A model generated the notes under the pieces. That model had not been told where the DNA came from. It made no database searches and worked only from the letters and a program-made list of their open reading frames with translations. Shown in pieces: positions 1-10,364 of a stretch of DNA of 64,000 nt. Source of the stretch: G963675935 sp963719005 (lineage in GTDB: Bacteria > Planctomycetota > Planctomycetia > Pirellulales > Thermoguttaceae); assembly GCA_963719005.1 (NCBI GenBank), contig CAVRAR010000004.1:62001-126000 (forward strand). The letters are read 5' to 3'. A program made the translations under genes and the position numbers. How positions within the stretch are numbered: the stretch's first letter is position 1; every line of letters begins with the position of its first letter.

Positions 1-863
1 ATCGCCCGCAGGATGCCGATTTCGCGGGTTCGCTCGGCGACCGACATGATCATGGTGTTCAACATGCCGACGACGCCGATGATGATGGCGATGGCCGAGG
101 TGAGCCAGGACATCGCGCGGATGAAGCGGATTTCGGTGGTGCCCTTGACCGAATCGACTGCATCCTTTGCTTCGATCGTCTTCGGGCCAAGGGCTTCGAT
201 GTCGTGGCAGATTCGCTGCACTTCGGCTTTGTCGTCGGGATGATCGACCATCACCGCGAAGCCGGTCACCTGGCCGTGCCGCCCCATGATCTTCTGCAAA
301 TCCGGCAGCAACAGCACCATCATGTGGCTCTCGTAACCGATGGGGCTGCGAATGATGCCGACGATGGTGTACTTTCCGGTGTCGAACAGCGGAATCTTGT
401 CGCCGAGATGCTTGTCGAGCGAGCCGGCCAATTCCTCGCCCAGGAGCACGCAATGCTTATCGTTCGGCTCGAGATAGCGTCCGCCCGGTAGGATTTCCAG
501 TGTCCGCATCAGCGGCGAACCGGCCTCCCAGCCCTGCAGGACCACGGCGTCGCTGCCCAGTTCTTCCAGTGAGGTGAAATCGACCAGGCCGGGGATGGCG
601 TGCTTGACGCCGGGAATTTTAGCGATCTTCTCGCCCAGCTTGGCGTCCAGCACGCTGGTCAAACGTTGCTTGGCGCCGCGCTGCTGCACGAGGATGGCGA
701 CCTTTTGCCGCTGGTAGATTTCCATGAAGGAGTGTTCGGAACTGTTGGAAATTCCGACCAGGGCCACCACCGCGCCGACGGCCACCGCCACCCCGATGAC
801 CGTCAGGCTCGACCGCATTCGCCGGCGGACCACATTCTTCAGTACGAACGTATAGAATCGCAT
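1..863 (-). CDS. ABC transporter permease, FtsX/MacB family (partial)
   Basis: Reading from position 863 to the left edge gives an unbroken frame starting MRFYTFVLKNVVRRRMRSSL. It has a first membrane segment (about residues 18-40), a long extracytoplasmic MacB-like domain with the GWEAG and LLGEELA stretches, then a second hydrophobic segment (AIAIIIGVVGMLNTMIMSV) followed by AERTREIGILRA, the hallmark cytoplasmic loop of FtsX-type permeases. About 287 residues are visible; the last two membrane helices should lie beyond the window. The family forms the membrane half of ABC exporters or lipoprotein-releasing systems, and an ATPase partner is expected to the left. Specificity cannot be told from this part. 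Confidence 0.9.
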   Translation of the reverse strand, partial: MRFYTFVLKNVVRRRMRSSLTVIGVAVAVGAVVALVGISNSSEHSFMEIYQRQKVAILVQQRGAKQRLTSVLDAKLGEKIAKIPGVKHAIPGLVDFTSLEELGSDAVVLQGWEAGSPLMRTLEILPGGRYLEPNDKHCVLLGEELAGSLDKHLGDKIPLFDTGKYTIVGIIRSPIGYESHMMVLLLPDLQKIMGRHGQVTGFAVMVDHPDDKAEVQRICHDIEALGPKTIEAKDAVDSVKGTTEIRFIRAMSWLTSAIAIIIGVVGMLNTMIMSVAERTREIGILRA

Positions 864-1100
864 AGTTCTTCTGCCAGGGTTCTGCTAGCATTCTTTCAGC
901 GGCACGGCCATCCTGTCAACCGCTTGGGCGGGCGGAAGCGGCGGCAGCGGGGCGAAAACCGATAGCCGTGCCGGCATATTCGGAAATCCTTCCGCATCTT
1001 CTCCTCTCATCGTCGTCCATATCATTGTCCACAAGTCTCGGCCGGCAAACAAGGCCCCGTTGTGGGAGGCATATCAAGACACCGATGGTGGCAGGCAAGA
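864..1100. other. intergenic, nothing recognised
   Basis: The 237 bases between the permease start and the end of leuD hold no convincing gene. No strong terminator or promoter was recognised. Confidence 0.5.
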
Positions 1101-1695
1101 TTAGAGCGAAGCGTGCGCCCGCTCGTAGGCGGCGATCTCGGTCTCGTGCTCAAGCGTCAGGCCGACGTCGTCGAGCCCTTCGAGCAAGCTATGACGGCGG
1201 AAGGGATCGACCTCGAACGGCAAGTGAAGCCCGTGGGCGTCGGTAATGACGCACTTCTCCAGGTCCGCGGTCAGCTTGTAGCCCTGGTGCGCGGCACAGC
1301 GGGCGAACAGATCGTCAACGGCCGCCTCATCGAGCCGGATCGGCAACATGCCGTTCTTGAAGCAGTTGTTGTAAAAGATGTCGGCGAAGCTCGGGGCGAT
1401 GATCACTCGGAAGCCGTAATTCTCCAGCGCCCAAGGGGCGTGCTCGCGGCTCGAACCGCAGCCGAAGTTCCGCCGCGCCAACAGCACGCTCGCCCCGGCG
1501 TACTCCGGCCGATTCAAGATGAACTCGGGGTTCGGTCGCGCCGTCGTTCCGGTAGCGCCAATCGAAGAACAGGAATTCCCCGAAGCCGGTTCGCTCGATC
1601 CGTTTGAGGAACTGCTTCGGGATGATGTCGTCGGTATTGACGTCCGCGCGATCCAACGGAAGGACGAGGCCGGTGTGGGTGGTGAAGGGGTGCAT
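1101..1695 (-). CDS. leuD: 3-isopropylmalate dehydratase small subunit (single-base frameshift)
   Basis: LeuD pairs with LeuC to isomerise 2-isopropylmalate to 3-isopropylmalate in leucine synthesis. The N-terminal part has the family start MHPFTTHTGLVLPLDRADVNTDDIIPK (given here only as a pattern: TG.V.PLD..NVDTD.IIPKQFLK) and WRYRNDGA; the C-terminal part has RRNFGCGSSREHAPWAL and FADIFYNNCFKNGMLPI. These two parts lie in different frames. One extra base near 1540 (in GCGACCGAACCCC of the coding strand) explains it: removing it restores PNPEFILNRPEYAGASVLLA. The repaired protein is 197 residues, normal for the family. It lies about 210 bases downstream of leuC on the same strand. I read this as a sequencing artefact or a very recent mutation. 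Confidence 0.93.
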
Positions 1696-1715
1696 GGGAG
1701 AGATCAGGGGTCAGG

Positions 1716-1904
1716 GGTCAGGAAAATGACGAAGCTCGAAGGACGAAGGACGAAAGAAGCTCGAATGACGAAGGACGAAGGAATGACGAAGCTCGAATGA
1801 CGAACGGACCCCCGCTTCGTCCTTCGGGTTTCGGATTTCGTGCTTCTTTCGTCATTCGTCATTCGAGCTTCGTCATTCCTTCGTCATTTGGTTTTCGTCA
1901 TTCG

Positions 1905-1916
<12 letters not shown>
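1716..1916. repeat. low-complexity word repeat forming a long imperfect inverted repeat
   Basis: Between leuD and leuC, iterations of ATGACGAAGCTCGAA / GGACGAAGGA (about 1724-1803) are followed by their reverse complement as TTCGTCATTCGAGCTTCGTCATTCC (about 1846-1915). The arms could pair into a long hairpin between two genes of one operon. No open frame explains it. The same kind of word-like spacer occurs near 24.9-25.0 kb and 48.8 kb with different words. Confidence 0.75.
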
Positions 1917-3319
<1,403 letters not shown>

Positions 3320-3419
3320 GGAAAACGTTCTCATCTCAGAAAGAAAGCAATGCGTTGGCACGCAATGCTCTATTATACGCCGTGTTGGCCCTCCTGCCAG
3401 GGCGGCGTTCGATTGAAGC

Positions 3420-3512
3420 GAATAGCGAATAGCCGGGAGCTAACAGCTCCCGGAAGAGTCACCATAGAGTTGCACCCGTTCCGGGAGCCATTGGCTCCCG
3501 GCTATTCCGACA
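3420..3512. repeat. palindromic GGGAGC repeat upstream of leuC
   Basis: The spacer between leuC and the GH116 gene carries AGCCGGGAGCTAACAGCTCCCGG followed by CCGGGAGCCATTGGCTCCCGGCT. These are two hairpin-forming palindromes related to each other, and they match the style of the other dispersed repeats here. Confidence 0.6.
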
Positions 3513-3569
3513 CGACTTGTCCAACGCGCAATTCATCCGAGACGCAAGAGACGATCTCGGCGGCGGCCT

Positions 3570-6500
3570 TCAGGGCAGAAGAATCGTCAACGTCTGGCCG
3601 GCCTTAATCGTGAGCGGAGCGGCGAGTTTCACCAGCAGCCCGCCGGGCTGCGACCTGGCCGTCGTCGCTTCGATCTCCTTCTCGGGACCGCTGAGCGTCG
3701 CCACGACGACGCCTGCCACGCTGGGCGGCGCATCCAAGAAGATTTCGTTCACGACGAACTGGCCCTCGACCACGTGGATCGCATTGACTTGCACGGAGAC
3801 GTCCTTTTGTCCGCCGGTGGTTTGCATACTCGCCGATTTTCGCTGTTGCTCCAAGGAACCCCAGCCCTCCGGTCCGGCAAAGAACGACTTGAAGTTCTCC
3901 GGCGTGATCCGCGGCGTGAAACGCAGCGACTTGGTTGTGCCGTCGTATTCGTAGCCCGAGATACCGGTGAGGATCGACCAACTCGACATGGCGCGGGCGT
4001 AGTGGCCGCCGCATTCGATTTCGTTCCAGGGATTCCGTCCGATGGGCGGCTTGGGGATGCCGTCGTAGCGGTCGCGGGCGCCCTTGATGATCGCGTACGC
4101 CTCATTGAGCATTCCTTCGTAGATCATGTGCCCGGCGACTTGATACTCGGTGCCGGTCCAGACTTCGTCGGAATAGCGCATGACGCTCGCCGGCCGGCCG
4201 CCCTTCGGCCAACAGGCGATCAACATTCCCTTGTCGCCGTCGGCGCAGAAGACGCGCGGCGATTGATGGAAGCCGGTGATGTCGGGCAGCCAGTTGTACT
4301 TGAAGATCGAGCGCAGGGCGCTTTGCACCTTTTCCTTGGGCAGGATGTAGCCGAGGCCGAGTTGATGCGCCCACCACTGGCCGATGAGCTGGTCGCACAT
4401 GCAGCCGGGGCCGACTTCGCCGTCCATGTTCATGTAGTTGGGCAAGTCCTGTTGGAAGTATTCGCCGTTCCAGCAGCGCTTGACGAGGTTTTCCTGGCCC
4501 TTGAGGAAGATGGCGTGGAAGCGGTCGGCGGTTTTGGTGTCGCCCATCCGCTTCGCCCACTCCTCGCCGGCGCGGAGGGCGGCGAGATAGTAGCCCGACA
4601 TGAACGTCGTTACGCCGTGCAAGGCTTCGTCGTAGGTGTTCCACTGCACGTCTTCCAACACGCCGTCGGGCTGGCCGCCGGCGGCATCGCGGCCGATGAG
4701 ATACTCGACCGCTCGCTTGATGTGCGGCCAGTATTCCTTGAAGAACGAATCGTCGGGGGAGTTCAGCGCCTCACGGTAGGCCTTCAAGATGCAGCTTGAA
4801 TGGCCGTCGGTGAAAGGGGGCTCGGCCGTCGGGTGGCCGGGCGTGGGGCAGATCGTGCGGTTGTGAACGCCGCCGTCGGGCTGCTGCTGGCATTTGAAGT
4901 CGATCCGCCGCATCCCGCGTTCGAGATCGGGGAAGAGGTGCGCGAGCGTCTGCTCGTAGCCCCAGACGTGCGTGCAGGTCGGCTGGCAGCAGCCGTTCGA
5001 GCCTTCCCAGCCGTAGGGCTCGCCGTTGGCGATCTGAAACACCACGCCGACGTGGCGGATCGTGGCGGCCTGCGACGTGATGCAGTCCAACATCCAGTAG
5101 GGGAGCGTGCTGTCGTAAAACGTCTTGCGGAACGACTCGGTTCGCTTCTGGATGGTCGAGAAATTGGCGGCCGCGTCGTGGATCACCGCCGTGGCGTCGG
5201 GCCAGAGCGTGGTGTAGTAGTTGCCCATCATCGTTCGCGGCGCGCCGTAGTTGGCATCCGGCGGGGCGCTGTACTTGTTCGGATAACGCCATGCCAGCAG
5301 GAAGGGCACCTCGACGCTTCCGCCGGCGGGCACATCGATCGTCGCGGCGACCACGCCGTTGATCGTTCGCCCCGCCGCGGTCGGCCGATTCGCCCTGGCC
5401 TCGGCGACCGGCTGGAATGCTCCCTTGGCCTTGAACTGCTCCCAGGCGACGTTCCAATCTTCGTAGTCGGTGAGAATCGTGACGTCGCCGGCCAAGGCCG
5501 CCAGCGCCAGCGTGCCGAAGCCGCAGGCCGACGGCGAAATTCCCTGGGGCACGGTGTAGACGGCGCCGGCCAACTCGCAGAGTGCCCGATATGCCCGGTG
5601 CCTTGCGGCGGCCGATCCGACCTGGCTTGGATCGAGAATCGCCCCGGCCGCCACCACGACTTGCCCCTTGCCAAGCGGCTTGGTCAAGACGTCGAGCCCG
5701 GCGGCGAGCGTCGTCTGCTTCGCTCCCGGTTCGAGTTGAAGATCGGCGAAGGTCACCTTATCGCCCGCCGCAGGCTGGATCGCACTGAACAAGGCGGGCA
5801 GGAGCTCACCCAACAGCCTTTGCTGTAGGGCGGTCAAAGCCGCGTCGCAGAACTCGATCTGATCGATATTGATGTGTCCCCAGGGTCCCTTCTGTTGATC
5901 GACGATTTCGATGTGGGCTTTCTTGCCGGCGAACTCGCGGACGTCCCAGGGCTCGGGCATCAGCCGTTCCTCGTTGTGCCCGCTGGAGGCCCGCACCACC
6001 TTGCCGTCGACGATCAGGCGAATCTGCGTGGTCGGATGCGCTCCGCCGCCGATGAGAAAACGGATGAAGCTACGCCGGATCGTAAAAGGCTGGCTGATGA
6101 GCTTTCCGGTGGCGTTGTCGTCGCCGATATACGAGTTGGCCAGGCCCTTGCCTTTGAATCCGGTGACGGGTTGTTGATTGGGGAACGTTCCCTTGGCGGG
6201 TTCGCGGCCGAAGGCGTCCCCTTCGACCTTCCACTTGTCGTAGCCGTGCTCGAAATCCTCGAAGACCACGTTCGGCCGTGGGTGAACCGGCGTCCTGGGG
6301 TGGCTCGCGGCGTACAGGGCCAGCAGGGGCATCGACTTGCCGGAGAAGACCAACGTGGCCCCGGCTTCGACCGCCTTCTTCGCGGCCGCCAGTGTGCCCT
6401 CGGAAGTATCGATCACCGGCTCCTCGAACCAGATCACCTCCCGCGCCCCTTCGGCCGCATTCGGCCCCGGCGGCTGGTTGTTCTCCATCACCGTCACGTT

Positions 6501-7346
6501 CAGGTTCTTGGGGCATTCGTCGCCCATCTGCCCGAGCGGGGCGAGGTTCTCGCCGGCGTGCAGTTTTACCGGTTTGTCGAGCGTGGGATCCTTGCCCGGC
6601 TCGGCGCGCATCGTCAGGCCGACGGCTTTGCCGTCCTTGAGCGGCTCGTTGACGTTTCCGGCGAACTTGTCGTGCGTGACACCCTTGATGTCCGCCCCGA
6701 GCGCGTCGTAGCCGACTGGATTCTGCATCAGCGCCGCCAGCGAGATTGTCTGCTTCTTATCCGTGGGGTTTTGCACGCGGAAGACGATCGCGGCCAGCGG
6801 CATCGAAGAAAAACGGCTGTCCAACGGGGCAAAGGGGGTGAAGGCCGACAGCTCTAGTTTCACCGGCAAATCGGCATCGACGAACTTCAGCGTGGCGATC
6901 GGATACTCGCCGATCATTTCGATCTGCTTGACGCGGGGCCAGTCCGGTCCGCCCGCGGTCTGAAGCAGCCGCGTCGCGTCGCCGGCCTTCACGGCGAACA
7001 TCAGCGGAACGTAGCCGTCGGAAAGGGTGTTGAACAGTTGCCAGCGGGTGAACTGGCCGTCGCAGCCGATTTCGATGTTGCCGGTTCCGATGCCGCCGAG
7101 GTGCATCCGCGCGTCGCCGTGGACACCGGAGCGGTAGACCCTCGCCGCCGCGGGCTGCATGAGCGTCTTCTTCCAGCGCGCCAATTCCTCGGGCGACGAG
7201 TGGGTCTGGAGCCAATCGCCCCACGCCTGCGCACCCGCTGCCGCCGTTGCAGCCCCGGCGCCGATTACCGTCAGGAAGCCTCGCCGGCTCACTTCGTCCG
7301 TTTGCGGTCCGCAGCATCCGCCCGCACATTTGCACGTACGCACCAT
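3570..7346 (-). CDS. GH116-family glycoside hydrolase with inserted beta-sandwich domain, Tat-exported
   Basis: This 1258-residue protein is probably a beta-glycosidase of family GH116 (GBA2/DUF608). A twin-arginine leader (SRRGFLTVIGAGAATAAAG) follows a Cys-rich N-terminus, CKCAGGCCG. The N-terminal GH116 beta-sandwich spans about residues 90-270. The catalytic alpha6 barrel occupies about 740-1200, with WGYEQTLAHLFPDLER, NTYDEALHG, DEVWTGTEYQVAGHMI and NEIECGGHYARAMSSW. E907 (in NTYDE) and D1060 (in SDEVWTG) are 153 apart, matching the nucleophile/acid-base spacing of the characterised family member TxGH116 from memory. An extra domain at about 355-500 (FEDFEHGYDKWKVEG to INIDQIEF) resembles the sandwich module seen with planctomycete levanase-like enzymes. 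The next gene upstream on the same strand is the GH172 enzyme, 44 bases away, suggesting co-expression. Substrate unknown. Confidence 0.88.
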   Translation of the reverse strand: MVRTCKCAGGCCGPQTDEVSRRGFLTVIGAGAATAAAGAQAWGDWLQTHSSPEELARWKKTLMQPAAARVYRSGVHGDARMHLGGIGTGNIEIGCDGQFTRWQLFNTLSDGYVPLMFAVKAGDATRLLQTAGGPDWPRVKQIEMIGEYPIATLKFVDADLPVKLELSAFTPFAPLDSRFSSMPLAAIVFRVQNPTDKKQTISLAALMQNPVGYDALGADIKGVTHDKFAGNVNEPLKDGKAVGLTMRAEPGKDPTLDKPVKLHAGENLAPLGQMGDECPKNLNVTVMENNQPPGPNAAEGAREVIWFEEPVIDTSEGTLAAAKKAVEAGATLVFSGKSMPLLALYAASHPRTPVHPRPNVVFEDFEHGYDKWKVEGDAFGREPAKGTFPNQQPVTGFKGKGLANSYIGDDNATGKLISQPFTIRRSFIRFLIGGGAHPTTQIRLIVDGKVVRASSGHNEERLMPEPWDVREFAGKKAHIEIVDQQKGPWGHINIDQIEFCDAALTALQQRLLGELLPALFSAIQPAAGDKVTFADLQLEPGAKQTTLAAGLDVLTKPLGKGQVVVAAGAILDPSQVGSAAARHRAYRALCELAGAVYTVPQGISPSACGFGTLALAALAGDVTILTDYEDWNVAWEQFKAKGAFQPVAEARANRPTAAGRTINGVVAATIDVPAGGSVEVPFLLAWRYPNKYSAPPDANYGAPRTMMGNYYTTLWPDATAVIHDAAANFSTIQKRTESFRKTFYDSTLPYWMLDCITSQAATIRHVGVVFQIANGEPYGWEGSNGCCQPTCTHVWGYEQTLAHLFPDLERGMRRIDFKCQQQPDGGVHNRTICPTPGHPTAEPPFTDGHSSCILKAYREALNSPDDSFFKEYWPHIKRAVEYLIGRDAAGGQPDGVLEDVQWNTYDEALHGVTTFMSGYYLAALRAGEEWAKRMGDTKTADRFHAIFLKGQENLVKRCWNGEYFQQDLPNYMNMDGEVGPGCMCDQLIGQWWAHQLGLGYILPKEKVQSALRSIFKYNWLPDITGFHQSPRVFCADGDKGMLIACWPKGGRPASVMRYSDEVWTGTEYQVAGHMIYEGMLNEAYAIIKGARDRYDGIPKPPIGRNPWNEIECGGHYARAMSSWSILTGISGYEYDGTTKSLRFTPRITPENFKSFFAGPEGWGSLEQQRKSASMQTTGGQKDVSVQVNAIHVVEGQFVVNEIFLDAPPSVAGVVVATLSGPEKEIEATTARSQPGGLLVKLAAPLTIKAGQTLTILLP

Positions 7347-7389
7347 CGGAAGTTCTCTCCTGTCAGAAAGGTCAATGACGACCGCTTGC

Positions 7390-9420
7390 TTACGGTTTCA
7401 CGGGCTCGCAGGTGATGGAGTCGATGCCGAACAGATAGCTCTTAACGGCCTTCTCGTTGGCGCCGACGATCTCCACCGTGAGCGTGTGATTTCCGGCGGC
7501 CAACTCATGCTCGCCGAGCGCCGCGGTGGTCGAAATCACGTCGGGATCGTTGAAGAGATCGACCGGCTCGCCGACCTTCTTATCGTCCAAATAGAACTGC
7601 ACGATCCCGTAGTCGCGGGCCTTCGTCAAGGAAACACCGACCTGATACTTGCCGTCGCTCTTGACCGGCAGGCGGAGCTTCAGCTTGTCGCCCGGCTTGG
7701 CGCCCGTCCACCACATCTGCTGGTTATTCTGCCATTTTCCCTTCGTGAAACCGGACAGATCCTGGGCATTCGCCGATCCGCCGGTTGCTGCGAGCAAGCG
7801 GATTCCGTTGACCACGACCGGCGGCACGACGTAGTAGTCGTCGCGGTCGGCGGCCGCCACGGGCTCGTACGGATCGAGCCCGTCGGGCGACAGGTACCAG
7901 AAGACCGTGTTGGCGTACTTGACGCCGGGGCCGGGATGATCGTACTTCTCGATGCAGCTCTCGAAGGAGCTTTCAAACGGGACGTTGTCGGTAATGTGCC
8001 ATCGCAGCACCGATTGATGGCCCTTGTTCATTTGTGTCATGGTCTGGGCGTGGTAGGGCCGCTGGAAGAGATGCGGATCGCACCAGGCGTAGCCGAAATA
8101 GTCTTCCGAGCCGGTTCCAAAGGTGGAGGGGAATTTTTCGCCGTCGACGAAGAACTTCTCGTCCCCTTCGCCCCACCAGTCGCCGCGCGGATTCCAGACG
8201 TGCAGCATCACGCCGCAGAACCGCCCTTTTCCTTGGGTGCGGAGCATGACCCAATCGGGCCAGCGATCCTTCGGCAGCTTGAACGTGTCGCGGTGCCACT
8301 TGGCGTGGAAATAGCCCAGGCCGTCGAAATCGCGGCCCAGCGGCGCGTGGGTCACTGCGAAATCGGCCGTGCGCGCGACCTTGTCCTCGTTGACCAACTC
8401 CACCACCGCACTTTTTCCGAACGGCATGTACCAATAGGAATAGTAGCCGTCTTTGGTCATGCCGGTCATTAGGGTCTTGTAGAGGTTTTCGCCCGGCGCG
8501 GTGCCGAAGAAATCGCCCAGCGGGCACCAGACGGCGGGTACTTCTTCGTCCCATAGGATTCGCAAGGCGAGTTTCCGCAAGCCGGCCATCTGATCCTTGC
8601 GATCGGCGAACGACATCTTGGCCCGCAGTGCGGTAATCGCCTGGGGACCGTTGAGTCTCGCGACCACCACGGTCTTGCCGGGCTCGACCGTCACCTTCTT
8701 CGCCAGCGTCTCCTCTCCTTCACGCTTGCCGGCCGGATCCTCGCCTAGCTTAGTCTGGAAGAAATCATTGACCTTTTGCAGGGCGGCGGCGTTTTCCTTC
8801 TCCGCCACTAGCGCGCTGCTGAAGGTGGGCAATTTCGTGTCCTTCGGGTATGTGCTGTAGGTGAAATGGTAGTAGTCGCCCCAGTTCGGGTCGGCCACGA
8901 CCTTGCACGACTTCTGGAACGGGATCGGCATGTAGAGGTCTTGCCCCTGGCAACCCAGCTTGGCCAGGTTGTACGAGAGCATGGGATAGTTGAACGGCGG
9001 CGTGTCGCCGGAGAAGTAATTCTCGAAGGGCAGATCGACGGCCGGGGTTTCCTGGCCGTCCAGGTAGATTGCGACGCGACCTTGTCGGGGTGCGGCCGAC
9101 CAGATTCGCCAGATGCAGCCTGGCCCCTCGATTTCGGCGACCACCGACCTGTCGCCCTCTTTGCGGATGATGCCCCCGCCGTCGCCGTTGGCGTCCCAGT
9201 TAACGTACTTGCCAGTCTTTTCGTCATACTTGCTGGCGCGGTCGTAGCTTGACGCCTGGGCGCACCGTTCGCCCGCCGCCGGCAACACCGACAGCCGTTG
9301 AAGGTCGGTCATCCGGCCGACAAGATCGGCATAAGTCAGGGTTTGTTCGGCTCGCGCAGCCGAAACCGATGCACACAACATGACCGCTGCAACTGCGAGC
9401 AAGAACCAACGTCGAAGCAT
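7390..9420 (-). CDS. GH172 (DUF2961) family secreted glycoside hydrolase
   Basis: The 676-residue protein begins with a Sec signal peptide (FLLAVAAVMLCASVSAARA) and then DUF2961, now family GH172, with GPGCIWRIWSA, GQETPAVDLPFENYF, YMPIPFQKSC and GSEDYFGYAWC. Characterised GH172 enzymes act on fructofuranosides or arabinofuranosides with inversion or anomer retention depending on the member; the substrate here is not determinable. A C-terminal beta-sandwich (about 550-676, KLRLPVKSDGKYQVGVSLTKA to FGIDSITCEPVKP) looks like a carbohydrate-binding accessory module. It is the upstream gene of a likely two-gene unit with the GH116 enzyme. Confidence 0.88.
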   Translation of the reverse strand: MLRRWFLLAVAAVMLCASVSAARAEQTLTYADLVGRMTDLQRLSVLPAAGERCAQASSYDRASKYDEKTGKYVNWDANGDGGGIIRKEGDRSVVAEIEGPGCIWRIWSAAPRQGRVAIYLDGQETPAVDLPFENYFSGDTPPFNYPMLSYNLAKLGCQGQDLYMPIPFQKSCKVVADPNWGDYYHFTYSTYPKDTKLPTFSSALVAEKENAAALQKVNDFFQTKLGEDPAGKREGEETLAKKVTVEPGKTVVVARLNGPQAITALRAKMSFADRKDQMAGLRKLALRILWDEEVPAVWCPLGDFFGTAPGENLYKTLMTGMTKDGYYSYWYMPFGKSAVVELVNEDKVARTADFAVTHAPLGRDFDGLGYFHAKWHRDTFKLPKDRWPDWVMLRTQGKGRFCGVMLHVWNPRGDWWGEGDEKFFVDGEKFPSTFGTGSEDYFGYAWCDPHLFQRPYHAQTMTQMNKGHQSVLRWHITDNVPFESSFESCIEKYDHPGPGVKYANTVFWYLSPDGLDPYEPVAAADRDDYYVVPPVVVNGIRLLAATGGSANAQDLSGFTKGKWQNNQQMWWTGAKPGDKLKLRLPVKSDGKYQVGVSLTKARDYGIVQFYLDDKKVGEPVDLFNDPDVISTTAALGEHELAAGNHTLTVEIVGANEKAVKSYLFGIDSITCEPVKP

Positions 9421-9885
9421 GACAGGGACTCCTTGGATAGTTCGACTAATGAAAACTCCGGTCGGACAGAGGCTGGAACGAACCTCAGATAGGGGCGGGA
9501 AACGAACAACTGGGCCGGACGCTCGGTGGGGCGGACATTCCTGTCTGCCAAGTATGCCGAAGACACTCAGGCAGATAGGAATGTCTGCCCCACCGATTCC
9601 GGTTTCTCTTGTTGAATTAGACTAGACGGGAGGTCGAAAAGCAATGGTCTCCTGTTTGCGATGAGGCCATGCGTCGTCAGGTCTGAATGACTTGCACCCG
9701 CCCTGACAACGTGGCATGGAGCCGGAGATGACTGCACTCCCATGGGTGGTTGGCGATGGCCCATTGAAACGAATTCCTGGTGTTGGTACAATTACTTTGT
9801 TGACAACCCAGCGCACAGGCCGATATACTCCGAAATTCCAGTAACAATAATGCGTGTCTGCGACAGCGTGCCGTAGAGTTGTATT
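9421..9885. other. spacer with a dispersed repeat
   Basis: No gene is supported in these 465 bases between the divergent GH172 gene and the next hypothetical gene. The middle holds a copy of the GTGGGGCAGACATTCC repeat (9525-9594). The rest shows no recognisable motif. Confidence 0.5.
9525..9594. repeat. dispersed palindrome family A (GTGGGGCAGACATTCCTGTCTGCC)
   Basis: GGTGGGGCGGACATTCCTGT and its reverse complement ACAGG-like AGGAATGTCTGCCCCACC bracket a 25-base loop. The same arm pair recurs in this window at about 20596-20701, 33141-33220, 50833-50862, 56346-56415 and 63063-63132. Confidence 0.85.
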
Positions 9886-10364
9886 ATGAGCAGCGCAGAA
9901 CACGAACCCACTCATCTTCCTGAGGCAGAGTGCTCGCTGCAGCCAATTGGTTATGCAATTGGCGTCCAATTCCATGAGCCACTGAAGCTTATTCCGCAAA
10001 AGGGACTGGAGTTTGCCGCCAAATTGGCTGACTATGTTGACCCTCGTGGAGTGGTCGTTAAGGACGACGCGTGGATCTTCACTCAGCCGTTGGGCGATAG
10101 CGCGGCAGGATTCCTTCAAGCTATTGTGCGCCCAGCGGTGGTTACATTGGACGCTCAATTCCCTTCGAGTTCCTTGGAATGGCTTGAAACTCGATACACC
10201 GCCATTCTAAACCAATTTCGCAAAACATTTCACCCGAGGTGGTTGCCGGCTTCGTCCGCCAAAGTCTCCGGCACTCTCCAGATTAATGGGGATGCAAGAG
10301 CATTTTTGTGCGAACACTTAACAAAAATGAGTGACCGCCTCGGGCCGCTCGTGTCTTGAACCAA

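Noticed and set aside
10357..10359. In-frame TGA as selenocysteine or readthrough
   Set aside because: No SECIS-like hairpin was recognised just downstream, and the codon sits in an IS target duplication in an already broken gene.
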